Source: Paenibacillus stellifer
GTDB lineage: Bacteria > Bacillota > Bacilli > Paenibacillales > Paenibacillaceae
Length of the DNA stretch: 64,000 bases
NCBI RefSeq assembly: GCF_000758685.1
Contig: NZ_CP009286.1
Span: 4,370,501 to 4,434,500 of the forward strand
Direction of reading: 5' to 3'
Positions within the stretch are counted from its first letter, which is position 1, and each line of letters starts with the position of its first letter. Under the pieces are notes generated by a model. That model was not told where the DNA came from. It saw only the letters and a program-made list of their open reading frames with translations, and did no database searches. The translations under genes were made by a program, and so were the position numbers. Of this stretch, positions 32,822 to 41,680 are shown piece by piece.

Positions 32822-33709
32822 GTGAAATTCCGTTATACCGTTCCCGCAGGTATGCTTGCGGCCACGATCCTATTATCCGGATGCTCAAAAGGAGGCGAAG
32901 AAGCTGCCGGAGAAGCCGTACAGACAGCGAAGGCTTCGACAGCTCCTTCTCCTTCTCCATCCGCTTCATCAGCCACCTCCCAGGCGGATTTCACTTCCGC
33001 GATCTCGCAATACCGCGAGTATGTGATCGCCGAATGCGACGAATTCGTCAAGCAGACGGAAGCCTTCGTTCAGGCCGTCAAAGCCGGCAAGCTGGAGGAA
33101 GCGAAGAACCTGTACGCGCCCGCGCGAATGCACTATGAACGAATCGAGCCGATTGCCGAAGCGCTCGGTGATCTTGATCCGAATATCGACGCCCGGGAAG
33201 GCGATGTGGATGACAGCGAATGGCGGGGCTTCCACCGAATCGAGAAGCTGCTCTGGCAGGACGGCAAGACCGCCGGAGCAGAGGAATACGCCGACCGTCT
33301 GCTGAGCGATGCCCAGCTTCTCCGGGCCAAGGTCGAAACAGCGAGCATCGATGCCTCTCTCCTCGTGACGGGCGCGGTCGAGCTGCTTAACGAAGTATCC
33401 ACTTCCAAGGTGACCGGCGAAGAGGAGCGGTATTCCCATACCGACCTGTACGATTTCGCAGCGAACGTGGAGGGTGCGGAGAAAATCTATGAGCTGCTGA
33501 AGCCCCAACTGGAACAGCAGGACCCTGAGCTGAGCCAGACGATCAGCGAACGCTTCAAGGCGCTGTACAACGAGCTTGCTCCTTTCAAGCAAGGCGACGG
33601 CTACGCTTCTTACACGCTTCTTAAGCAGGACGAAGTCCGCAAGCTGAGCCAGAACCTCGACGCGCTGGCCGAGCCGCTGTCCAATATGGGCACGATTCTT
33701 GGAGTGTGA
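32822..33709 (+). CDS. efeO: Iron uptake lipoprotein EfeO (imelysin-type M75 domain)
   Basis: A 295-residue lipoprotein. The signal peptide ends in the lipobox LLSGC about 20 residues in, followed by a Ser/Pro/Ala-rich linker. The EfeO M75 domain follows (SQYREYVIAECDEFVKQTEAFVQAVKAG), and the metal-binding HxxE motif is seen in GFHRIEKLLW. It is the extracellular iron-handling partner of EfeU and EfeB. The start is GTG at 32822, with AAGGGG 8 bases upstream. It overlaps or abuts efeB and is controlled by a Fur box. Confidence 0.92.
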   Translation: MKFRYTVPAGMLAATILLSGCSKGGEEAAGEAVQTAKASTAPSPSPSASSATSQADFTSAISQYREYVIAECDEFVKQTEAFVQAVKAGKLEEAKNLYAPARMHYERIEPIAEALGDLDPNIDAREGDVDDSEWRGFHRIEKLLWQDGKTAGAEEYADRLLSDAQLLRAKVETASIDASLLVTGAVELLNEVSTSKVTGEEERYSHTDLYDFAANVEGAEKIYELLKPQLEQQDPELSQTISERFKALYNELAPFKQGDGYASYTLLKQDEVRKLSQNLDALAEPLSNMGTILGV

Positions 33710-33714
33710 GACCG

Positions 33715-35037
33715 ATGAAATCGAATCGTCACGAGCCGGGACATCAAGACTCCGGCAGACAAGAACATGATATTGAACAGCCTTCTTCGGGCACCAAAAT
33801 CAGCCGCCGCGACATGCTGCGGCTGACCGGCGCTTCCGGACTTGGCCTGCTGCTGGGCGGCGGCGCCGTGGGCGGACTGCTCGCGGTTAATTCGGCGGAA
33901 GGAACGTCATCCGCAGGTACCGCTGATGGCGGCAATGAATTTCCGTTCTACGGCGAGCACCAGGCGGGCATCGTAACTCCGGCCCAGAACTTTCTCTGCT
34001 TCGCTTCCTTTGATGTCACTTCAGACAATATTGCCGACCTCAGGAAGCTGCTGAAGTCATGGACGGAAGCGGCGGACGCCATGATCTCGGGAACGCTGAT
34101 CGGCAGCACCAATGATCATCCGAATCTTCCCCCGTCCGATACCGGGGAAGCCGACGGACTGGCGCCCTCACGGCTGACGCTGACCTTCGGCGCCGGCCCT
34201 TCCCTGTTTGACGGCCGCTTCGGCCTGTCAGGCAGCAAGCCCGCCGGATTTCAGGATCTGCCGGTCTTCCGGGGCGATCAGCTCGACCCGAAGTGGTGCG
34301 GCGGGGACTTATGCGTGCAGGCATGCGCCGACGATCTGCAGGTCGCCTTCCATGCGATCCGCAACCTGGCCCGGATTGCCCGGGGCACAGCTGTCCTCCG
34401 CTGGACCCAGGAAGGCTTCCAGCGCACGGGATCGGCCGACCCGAAAGGCGGAACTCCGCGCAATCTGCTCGGATTCAAGGACGGCACGGGCAACCCGGAT
34501 ACACAGGACGCTGCTATCATGAACGAGGTGGTCTGGGCTGGCAGTGAAGCGCCCGCCTGGCTGAAAGGCGGAACCTATATGGCGGTTCGCCGCGCCCGGA
34601 TGCGGATCGAGGTCTGGGACCGCTCCTCGCTCAGCGACCAGGAGGCGACCTTCGGCCGTCACCGGGCCAGCGGCGCTCCGATTGGATCGAAGAACGAGTT
34701 CGATACGCTTGATCTCTCCGCAACTGACAGCGGAGGCCGGCCGCTGATTCCGGCCGATTCGCATGCCGCGATCGCCCACGGCGACGGCTCCGTGAAGATG
34801 CTGCGCCGCTCCTATTCCTACTCGAGCGGCCTTGACAACATAACCGGCCAGCTTGATGCCGGGCTGCTCTTCATCAGCTTCCAGCGGGATCTTCAGAAGC
34901 AGTTCGTCGAGACCCAGAAGAAGCTGGCCGCAAGCGACCGCCTGAACGAATACATCACCAATATGGGAAGCGCCGTATTCGCCTGCTTCCCCGGAACCCG
35001 GCAGGGAGGCTACATCGGCCAAAGCCTGCTGGGCTGA
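33715..35037 (+). CDS. efeB: Dye-decolorising heme peroxidase EfeB, Tat-exported
   Basis: A 440-residue DyP-type peroxidase. The N-terminus carries a twin-arginine signal (KISRRDMLRLTGASGLGLLLG), and the catalytic GxxDG motif is GFKDGTGNPD. Later RRARMRIEVWDRSSLSDQEATFGRHRASGAPIG, including the conserved Arg and heme-side region, is typical of EfeB. It is thought to oxidise Fe2+ at the cell surface for uptake by EfeU. The ATG at 33715 has GGAG 10 bases upstream; a GTG 9 bp earlier overlapping the efeO stop is the alternative start. Confidence 0.94.
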   Translation: MKSNRHEPGHQDSGRQEHDIEQPSSGTKISRRDMLRLTGASGLGLLLGGGAVGGLLAVNSAEGTSSAGTADGGNEFPFYGEHQAGIVTPAQNFLCFASFDVTSDNIADLRKLLKSWTEAADAMISGTLIGSTNDHPNLPPSDTGEADGLAPSRLTLTFGAGPSLFDGRFGLSGSKPAGFQDLPVFRGDQLDPKWCGGDLCVQACADDLQVAFHAIRNLARIARGTAVLRWTQEGFQRTGSADPKGGTPRNLLGFKDGTGNPDTQDAAIMNEVVWAGSEAPAWLKGGTYMAVRRARMRIEVWDRSSLSDQEATFGRHRASGAPIGSKNEFDTLDLSATDSGGRPLIPADSHAAIAHGDGSVKMLRRSYSYSSGLDNITGQLDAGLLFISFQRDLQKQFVETQKKLAASDRLNEYITNMGSAVFACFPGTRQGGYIGQSLLG

Positions 35038-35104
35038 CCTTGACTTGGATGACTAATTTGGGATGACTAATTATAGAAGTAATTCGTTAAAGGGGGCTTA
35101 CCGG

Positions 35105-36931
35105 ATGACAAGCGTACAGCTAAGCGGGATGAGAACCAAGCGCAAGCGCCCGCTCCCGCTTCTCGCCGCGGGAGCGCTGCTGCTCGCGCTCTGCGCGCAG
35201 CAGCCTTCCTCCGCTGCCGCCGCCGCAGCGGACAAGACCGACGCGCTGCTGCCGCCTGTCGGCAGCGCGCTCGTAGAAGCGGGAGACGGCCGCTGGAGCG
35301 AAGCCGCGGCCGATACCGAGACCTTCGCCGCGCTGTGGCGCGAGGCGAAGGCCTCGGAGGCGGACCCGGAGCTTGCGGGTCCGGCCGCCAAGGTCGACGC
35401 CGCGCTCGCGGAGGCGTCGAAGGCGCTGCAGGCGGGCGGCGGAGCGCCCGCCAAGGCCGCGCTGTCCACGCTCGCAGGAGCCGTGGACGCGTATGTGACC
35501 GCCGCCGCTGCAGACGGCGGTCAGGGTGAAGCCGCCGGGCCGGAGGCGGCGGCGAAGCTGCTTCCCGCAGCGGATCGCGCGCGGGAAGCGGCGGGCCGGG
35601 CCGACTGGGACGCGGCCCGGAAGGCGTACAGCGACATCGCCAAGGGCTGGACGGCTGCGGAGCAGGCCATCAGGCAGGGCAATGCCGCTCTGTACGGACA
35701 GCTTGAGACGAAGATGAGTCTCTTGCGGATCGCGCTGCAGGCCGAACCTGTCCGCGCCGACGCGGCCAAGACCCAGGCCGAGTCGCTGTACCGGCTGCTG
35801 GACGATTACAGCGCCGGACGAACGGCTGCGGCAGCTGCCGAAAGCAGCGGCGCGAAGACTCCGACCATCGACAGCCTGATCGCCAGTCTCCAGAAGGCGA
35901 AGACGGCTGTTCAGGGTAGCGACGCCGCTGCGGCGGCGGCTGTTATGGAGACCTTTATCACGGACTGGCCTTCCGCCGAAGGCAAAGTCCAGGTCGCCTC
36001 TCCGTCTGCCTACACGTATATCGAGAATGAGAGCGCCGCTGCCGCTGGCTATCTGGAATCATCCCCGCCGAAGCTGGAGAAAGCCGCCCAGTCTATCGAC
36101 GGTATGCTGGCGAAGCTGACGCCGCTGGCGGGCGAAAGCTCTTATACCGCCTGGGATGCAGCGCTTGTGCTGCTGCGCGAGGGCATGGAGGCCGTGCTTG
36201 TACTGGCCGCCTTGCTCGCTTATCTGAAGCGGAGCGATAGCCCGCAGGCACGCAAATGGGTGTGGAGCGGCGCGGTCAGCGGCCTGATCCTCAGCCTTGC
36301 GCTTGCGGCGGGGCTGACCTACGCTGTGTCGCTGGCCTCGGCAGGCGGAACGCGGGAAGCCATTGAAGGCATCACGGGACTGGTCGCCGTCGTCATGATG
36401 CTGTTCGTCAGCCGCTGGCTGCATGCGAAATCAAACACGCAGGCATGGAACCGCTATGTCGGCCGTCAAGTTGAAGGCGCGTTAGCCAAGGGCAACCTCT
36501 GGTCGCTCTTCCTGATCTCGGCTCTGGCCATTCTGCGCGAAGGTGCGGAGACGACGATCTTCTATGCCGGCATGGCGCCTTCCATGAAGACGTCCCAGCT
36601 GCTAACCGGTATCTCGGGCGCGCTTGCGGTTCTCGTATTGGCCGCCTATGCGGTCATCACGCTAAGCGCGAAACTGCCGATCGGCCTGTTCTTCAGGACC
36701 GCATCGTTGCTGATCTATTTCCTGATCTTCCGCTTCCTCGGCGAGAGCATTCATGCTCTCCAGGTCGCCGGAAGTGTACCGGCGCATACATCGGAGGCGC
36801 TGCCGTCCATAAGCGGCCTGGGCCTGTATCCCACATGGGAGAGCCAGTTGCCGCAGGCGGTCCTGCTGCTCGCGCTGCTCTTCGGCTTCCTGCGGAGCCG
36901 GCTGTTCTCCGCTCCGCGTGCGGCAGAGTAG
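35105..36931 (+). CDS. efeU: Iron permease EfeU (FTR1 family) with large extracellular domain
   Basis: A 608-residue protein. A signal peptide (PLLAAGALLLALCAQQPSSAAAAA) is followed by about 330 residues of Ala-rich helical extracellular domain, then seven membrane helices of the FTR1 family. Both conserved REGxE motifs are present (LLREGMEAVLVLAALLAYL and AILREGAETTIFYAGM), which bind ferric iron during transport. The start at 35105 has AAGGGGG upstream. Very high GC and Ala content in the extracellular part stands out from the neighbours. It is the last gene of the efeOBU operon. Confidence 0.93.
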   Translation: MTSVQLSGMRTKRKRPLPLLAAGALLLALCAQQPSSAAAAAADKTDALLPPVGSALVEAGDGRWSEAAADTETFAALWREAKASEADPELAGPAAKVDAALAEASKALQAGGGAPAKAALSTLAGAVDAYVTAAAADGGQGEAAGPEAAAKLLPAADRAREAAGRADWDAARKAYSDIAKGWTAAEQAIRQGNAALYGQLETKMSLLRIALQAEPVRADAAKTQAESLYRLLDDYSAGRTAAAAAESSGAKTPTIDSLIASLQKAKTAVQGSDAAAAAAVMETFITDWPSAEGKVQVASPSAYTYIENESAAAAGYLESSPPKLEKAAQSIDGMLAKLTPLAGESSYTAWDAALVLLREGMEAVLVLAALLAYLKRSDSPQARKWVWSGAVSGLILSLALAAGLTYAVSLASAGGTREAIEGITGLVAVVMMLFVSRWLHAKSNTQAWNRYVGRQVEGALAKGNLWSLFLISALAILREGAETTIFYAGMAPSMKTSQLLTGISGALAVLVLAAYAVITLSAKLPIGLFFRTASLLIYFLIFRFLGESIHALQVAGSVPAHTSEALPSISGLGLYPTWESQLPQAVLLLALLFGFLRSRLFSAPRAAE

Positions 36932-36959
36932 CTGCTCAGAGGCACCGCACCGGCGGCGG

Positions 36960-37068
36960 GGAATTGCACTGCTCGAGCATTACATCGTACACCGGTCAGG
37001 AATTACACTGCCAAGGAATTGGAGCACTTTGGAATTACACCGCTCGGCATTACCGTTCAGGAATTGCA
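36960..37068. repeat. Degenerate short repeats GGAATTRCA
   Basis: GGAATTGCA or GGAATTACA recurs at 36960, 36999, 37031 and 37060, with a partial copy at 37015, and variants of GCATTAC lie between. The stretch 36932-37248 has no supported gene; it contains only these repeats and the terminator at 37122-37173. Confidence 0.45.
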
Positions 37069-37121
37069 GCGGATGCCGGGATCGTCACCCGGGCCGGCAT
37101 CCCCATCTCCTTGCATCAAGC

Positions 37122-37173
37122 AAACAGCTGCAGTCCATGGTTCTTTTGGGGAACCTGACTGCAGCTGTTTTTT
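37122..37173. terminator. Strong terminator after efeU
   Basis: AAACAGCTGCAGTC (37122-37135) pairs perfectly with GACTGCAGCTGTTT (37157-37170) and is followed by more T (seven in all). Confidence 0.85.
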
Positions 37174-37248
37174 TACCATAGATGATGTATTTTGTTAGGC
37201 CGCGCATCTGCACTTCTACTGAGAATGGGATGCCCGCTCTTATTGCCT

Positions 37249-37959
37249 TCAGCAAGCATGAATAAACGCCCGGAACAGCGCGAGACTGCTGTCGTCGGAG
37301 CGGTAGGTGAATTCGGGATGCCACTGGACGGCAAGCACGAACTTCCGGTCCGGAAGCGTAATGGCCTCAACGAGCCCGTCCTCCGCCAGTCCGACGGCAA
37401 GCAGCTCTGTGGCCAGCTTCTTGATTCCCTGGTGGTGATAGCTGTTGACGTCCAGCGTTTCTCTCCCTACGATGTCATGCAGGAGATTTCCCTTTTCGAT
37501 GTAGATCTTGTGCACAGGCCGGTCATGGGGAGGCTTCTGAACGTGAACGATCTCCGTCTCCGTTCTCCGCTGGGAGGGAAGGTCCTGGTACAGCGTTCCG
37601 CCAAGCAGAACATTGAACAGCTGGAGTCCCCGGCAAATGCCGAAGGCCGGCTTATCAAGCGCGAGAACATCCGCGAACAGCCGCCGCTCCAGCTCATCCC
37701 TCTCATTTGATACTTGACCGCATACCTCCAGCGCTTCCTCGCCGTACAGAGCGGGATTTACATCCTGTCCGCCGGTAAACAAAAACCCGTCGAATGTCTC
37801 GGCCAGTCTCCGGATGTAATCCTTGTCAGATGTCAGCGGCAGCATAACCGGGATCCCGCCCGCCTCTTCAATGCCTTTCATGTAACCCGGAAGCATCCAG
37901 TAGCTGTCTCTTTCTACGTCCATCAAAGGCAGGACGCCAATCATCGGTTGTTGTGCCAT
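37249..37959 (-). CDS. Class I glutamine amidotransferase, PuuD-like gamma-glutamyl hydrolase
   Basis: A 236-residue peptidase C26 family member. The nucleophile Cys is in FGICRGLQLFNVLLGG, and catalytic His/Glu are in VQWHPEFTYRSD. DGFLFTGGQDVNPALYGEE and HDRPVHKI are typical of gamma-glutamyl-GABA hydrolases. It may release amino groups or polyamine derivatives from gamma-glutamyl compounds; the exact substrate is not clear. The start at 37959 (MAQQPMIGVLP) has GAGGAG upstream; earlier in-frame starts have no such site. Confidence 0.88.
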   Translation of the reverse strand: MAQQPMIGVLPLMDVERDSYWMLPGYMKGIEEAGGIPVMLPLTSDKDYIRRLAETFDGFLFTGGQDVNPALYGEEALEVCGQVSNERDELERRLFADVLALDKPAFGICRGLQLFNVLLGGTLYQDLPSQRRTETEIVHVQKPPHDRPVHKIYIEKGNLLHDIVGRETLDVNSYHHQGIKKLATELLAVGLAEDGLVEAITLPDRKFVLAVQWHPEFTYRSDDSSLALFRAFIHAC

Positions 37960-38041
37960 GGTCTTCTCCTCTCTGTCTTTCTTGTCTGACATAAAAATCA
38001 CTGCTGCCCCGCGCAGCTCCGCCGAACCAGTCATCCCGGTT

Positions 38042-38902
38042 TTAGGTCCTGGTATGAGGTTCCAGCCAATGCACGGGCTTGTCCAGCCGGGGCGGCAGCT
38101 TCGTGCTGCGGCTGCCATGCGCCGCATTAAGCTGTGCCTGGGTCAAATAAATGCCGCCAGTCAGGTCGGCGCCGCTTAAATCCGCGTCCCGCAAATCGGC
38201 GCCGATCCATTCGGCGTACCGGAGATCGGCATCCCGAAGGTCCGCCGCAATCAGCAGCGTTCCGCGCAAATTGATTCCCGGCAGATCGGCTCCCCTTAAA
38301 TGCGCCCCGATCCAATCCATCCCTTTGGGTGTCCGGCGTGCGGCATTCTTCCCGCCTCTATTCGCAGGTGCCTGGGCCCGCACGAGAGCGCCCGCTTTCA
38401 GCAGCCATTCATTCACTTCCGCGCGATGTCTCTGGATGTCCAGACCCAGCACATCCTCAGCGCTCTTACTGGCAAGCTCCACGGTCTTCTCCAGCATCTC
38501 CTTCAGACCCGGATGGACAGAACGTGCCGCATCCGCATGCAGGGCGTCGTCCAGGTAGTAGAGCATTTCGTGAAGCTGCTGCATCACGGGAAACACCTGG
38601 TACATGTTCTCGGCTAGCTCCGGATGGGTTCTCCAGTCCTTACCGGCGAAGGTAATCTGCGAGACCCGCTGCCCGGCCCCGAAGCAGTCGTATACCGTAC
38701 ATCCCTTCATCCCCTTGGCCCGCAGTCCGGCATGAACATCGCATCGGAAATCGTCTTTGAGGTTCGAGCAGGGAATGCCCCCCGCCTTGTCAAAGGCAAA
38801 ATCGGCCGAACGGGCAAAAGGCAGCGCGACGCAGCACAGGCCGAAGCAGCTCGCGCAGTCGGCGGTCCACTCGCTTTTGCCGGCGGCATTACGTTTAGTC
38901 AT
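38042..38902 (-). CDS. Cys-rich pentapeptide-repeat protein
   Basis: A 286-residue protein with two parts. The N-terminal 80 residues hold a Cys cluster (ADCASCFGLCC, IPCSNL, RCDVHAG, CTVYDCFG) like zinc- or Fe-S-binding YkgJ-type domains. The C-terminal part has about ten pentapeptide repeats of the A(D/N)LxG form (LRGADLPGINLRGTLLIAADLRDADLRYAEW...), which would build a right-handed quadrilateral beta helix. Proteins with this combination are common in Bacilli and Actinobacteria, but their function is unknown to me. It lies 82 bp upstream of the glutamine amidotransferase gene in the same direction. Confidence 0.85.
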   Translation of the reverse strand: MTKRNAAGKSEWTADCASCFGLCCVALPFARSADFAFDKAGGIPCSNLKDDFRCDVHAGLRAKGMKGCTVYDCFGAGQRVSQITFAGKDWRTHPELAENMYQVFPVMQQLHEMLYYLDDALHADAARSVHPGLKEMLEKTVELASKSAEDVLGLDIQRHRAEVNEWLLKAGALVRAQAPANRGGKNAARRTPKGMDWIGAHLRGADLPGINLRGTLLIAADLRDADLRYAEWIGADLRDADLSGADLTGGIYLTQAQLNAAHGSRSTKLPPRLDKPVHWLEPHTRT

Positions 38903-38981
38903 TGGTGCACTTCCTTCTATAGTATGAACTCTGTCGATCTTTCATTAGAATACCATAGACGGCCGCACAAGAGACGGGGGT

Positions 38982-40253
38982 TTATCTGAACTTCACCTTT
39001 GACTTCTCCACTATCATTTCCGGGTCCACGTATTTCAGATAGGGGACGATCTTGCCGGGCTGCTCAACCTTCGGCCCCAGGATGATTTTCGAAGCGCGGA
39101 ACGGCTTGCCGTCGTCTTTTTCCAGATACAATTCGGGAACGGGCGAAGCTTCCATGTTCAATTTAATGTCGGGAGAATCCGCAGGAGCATAACGGATAAG
39201 CCGAAGCTCTTGCTCATAGGCATAATCTTCGGTTTTGAACAAGAATCTGATCTGGTCGATCGCCTCCGTCAAATGAAGGAGAATTTTATCTTTTAACGCT
39301 TCGTACGTAGAGTCGCTCTCGCATTCCCTGGAGAAAAAGCTGAATTCATTGACGATTTCCTTAAGTTCCCTGGCTACAATCTGTTCGTTCTTCTCCAATT
39401 GTTCCAATTCTTCTTTCGGCTGCTTGTCTTCATCTTTGCCGAATTTCAGTCTGATTTCGTCCTTGCAATCATTATGGATATAGGCTACCCGATAGGGGAT
39501 ATATTTCTTCGATGAACGATCCGCCAATTCCCATTCGCTCTTGAAATCATGCTCCAGCATATCGTAGTCGCTGTCGAAGAAATCGCTTCGCATCACAAGA
39601 CAATAACCCTTCCCCTGGTCACCGTATTGCGCCCACATGGGCAGTTGGTCGATCTGCATCGTCAGACTGTGCAAATATACATTGCTGGACTGCATATCCG
39701 TATCGGCCGAGTTGTAGAAATTATCCCGCACCTCATTCAGCAGGGGGCTCTCCTGTTCATGGCATTGAATCAACGCATCGATCAGCATCAGCCCTTCGGA
39801 GGGATCGTTCATATATGCGGCGTTGTTAAGCCGCAGTTTCACGGCTTTGGAGTTATCCTCTTCCGGCTTCTTCATCACTTTTGACAGCACGCTCATACGG
39901 GAATAATGGGCCAGATGCTGTCCTTTGGTGACATCGAAAGCACAGGCATTCATCATATTCCTCAACCGGATTTGCATCGTAATCAGCCTTAACTGAATAT
40001 CTTCCTGATCACTGAAATCCTCTATAATTTTGCTTAGAAAATAAAACTGGGTATCCTCCAATAATTCGGCGTGCACAGACACGAAATATTGAATAATCCG
40101 GTAGTCTTCAGGAATATTGTCCCGTTTTCTCCTGATGATCATTTTTAGAAAAGAGGTAACATTATTACTCAACTTTCGCACCTGGAAAAATGGCTTAAAC
40201 CCTTGAGCGCGTAAGGAGAATTCAATAGATTTACTCGTATTGACAAAAAACAC
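38982..40253 (-). CDS. DUF2971 protein, probably the 3' part of a gene split by an IS
   Basis: About 420 residues ending in a DUF2971 domain. The diagnostic segments are LRLNNAAYMNDPSEG, LHSLTMQIDQLPMWAQYGDQGKGYCLVMRS, IPYRVAYIH and EQELRLIRY. The region before it (residues 30-130) is helical. The apparent first codons lie within sequence bordering the IS4-type element, and no ribosome site is seen, so the true N-terminus was probably lost. A macro-domain/TPR protein in the same direction ends on the other side of the element. The role of DUF2971 is not established. Confidence 0.75.
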   Translation of the reverse strand: MFFVNTSKSIEFSLRAQGFKPFFQVRKLSNNVTSFLKMIIRRKRDNIPEDYRIIQYFVSVHAELLEDTQFYFLSKIIEDFSDQEDIQLRLITMQIRLRNMMNACAFDVTKGQHLAHYSRMSVLSKVMKKPEEDNSKAVKLRLNNAAYMNDPSEGLMLIDALIQCHEQESPLLNEVRDNFYNSADTDMQSSNVYLHSLTMQIDQLPMWAQYGDQGKGYCLVMRSDFFDSDYDMLEHDFKSEWELADRSSKKYIPYRVAYIHNDCKDEIRLKFGKDEDKQPKEELEQLEKNEQIVARELKEIVNEFSFFSRECESDSTYEALKDKILLHLTEAIDQIRFLFKTEDYAYEQELRLIRYAPADSPDIKLNMEASPVPELYLEKDDGKPFRASKIILGPKVEQPGKIVPYLKYVDPEMIVEKSKVKFR

Positions 40254-41680
40254 CTCGCTTGTTTGGTATCATGGAAGTGTCGAGCTTACCATGCCAACAA
40301 GAAAGGTGCGTAACCCTATGTTACAACAACATTCCCTGTCTGAACAGTCTCGCTTTTCCAAACTTTTTGCCACTCTTCACATTGGAAAAACCTTACGGCA
40401 AGCGGGCATTTCTAAATCTTTCGGTCTTTCCAGTCTAGCCATTTTTCAAATCATATTCTCTTTGGTTTTCGAAGGGAAGAACTGGTTTCGGCTTTTGGAA
40501 AGTGACCGAGGAGCAGATCTTCCTGGCAAAGATGTTGTTTATCGGTTCTTAAATCAAGCTTCTTTTGCGTGGCGACGCTTTTTGCAGGCTTTAAGTCTTC
40601 GCATCGTGCGCCATTTTGAATCGCTTATTTCGTCACATCGAATACGTGTGTTCATTATCGACGATTCTGTTTTGAGTCGAAACCGGAGCAAAAAAGCAGA
40701 GTTATTGGCACGAGTTTTTGACCACTCTACGGGCAAATTCACCAAAGGCTACACCATGCTGACTCTAGGTTGGTCTGACGGTTTTAGCTTTGCTCCGATT
40801 GACTTTGTCATGCTGTCTTCAGCCAAATTAGCCAACCGTCTGTGCGAAATGGCTTCGACTCTCTCCAAACGCAGTAACGGCTACAAGCGCCGGATGGAGG
40901 CCTTATTTCGGAAGCCGGATGCTGTCGTAGCCTTGTTGGAACGAGCTTTACGTGCCGGATTGGCCGCCGACTACGTGCTTATGGATAGCTGGTTTACTCA
41001 AGCTCCACTGCTCCGTGAGCTCGCCGCCAAAGGGCTTCCCGTGATTGGTATGGTGAAGGAAATGAAACAACGCTACCTGGTTCAAGGTAAGCGAATGACA
41101 CTCGGCGAGGTGTTTCAAAGCCTTCCCGCATCGAACGCGAAAGACATTAAAGGCTCGGTCATCGTGCACACCGCCTGCGGTTTGCCTGTGAAGCTTGTGT
41201 TTGTCCGCAACCGGAATAAAAAACGGGAGTGGCTGGCCATTTTAAGTACCGATGTGACGCTGGATGCAGCTGAAATCGTACGAATCTATGGCATGCGCTG
41301 GAGCATAGAGACCTTTTTCAAAGTCACCAAAAGCTATTTGAAACTGGGAACTGAATTTCAGGGCCGTTCCTTTGACGGGCTGATTAGCCATACGACGATT
41401 GTATTCAGCCGATATTTGGCAATGGAATACGAACGGCGTCAATCGAGTGATGACCGAACCTTGGGAGGGCTCTTCTTTCTCTTTGCCGACGAGGTCCGCG
41501 ATCTGGACTACCAGACCGCGCTCCAGCAGCTCATGAGTTTATTTCTCGAAATGTCCCAGGCGAAAACCAAGAAGAACAAAATAGCTGTTTTTTGTCAACT
41601 ACAGGAATGGATCTCCGGTTTACCCAGCTATATCAAGGGTTTGTTTGGAGATTTGAGCTGCGAAAGTTGAGTTATTATCT
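40254..41680 (+). mobile_element. IS4-type insertion sequence, ends approximate
   Basis: About 1.4 kb containing one intact IS4-type transposase gene. I could not define terminal repeats or a target duplication by eye, so both ends are estimates taken from where the flanking minus-strand protein sequences stop making sense. Confidence 0.7.
40318..41670 (+). CDS. IS4-family transposase
   Basis: A 450-residue DDE transposase. The first Asp lies in FIIDDSVLSRNRSKKAELLARVFDHSTGKFTKGYTMLTLGWSDG, the second in YVLMDSWFTQAPLLREL, and the Glu with the Y-(2)-R-(3)-E-(6)-K-type motif in YGMRWSIETFFKVTKSYLKLG. These are the IS4 family signatures. AAAGGTG lies about 9 bases upstream of the ATG at 40318. 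The frame is intact, so the element may be mobile. It is antisense to the interrupted genes on both sides. Confidence 0.9.
   Translation: MLQQHSLSEQSRFSKLFATLHIGKTLRQAGISKSFGLSSLAIFQIIFSLVFEGKNWFRLLESDRGADLPGKDVVYRFLNQASFAWRRFLQALSLRIVRHFESLISSHRIRVFIIDDSVLSRNRSKKAELLARVFDHSTGKFTKGYTMLTLGWSDGFSFAPIDFVMLSSAKLANRLCEMASTLSKRSNGYKRRMEALFRKPDAVVALLERALRAGLAADYVLMDSWFTQAPLLRELAAKGLPVIGMVKEMKQRYLVQGKRMTLGEVFQSLPASNAKDIKGSVIVHTACGLPVKLVFVRNRNKKREWLAILSTDVTLDAAEIVRIYGMRWSIETFFKVTKSYLKLGTEFQGRSFDGLISHTTIVFSRYLAMEYERRQSSDDRTLGGLFFLFADEVRDLDYQTALQQLMSLFLEMSQAKTKKNKIAVFCQLQEWISGLPSYIKGLFGDLSCES

Noticed and set aside
35098..35769. Several open frames on both strands over the start of efeU
   Set aside because: They follow from the extreme GC content of the Ala-rich region and have no start signals or domains.
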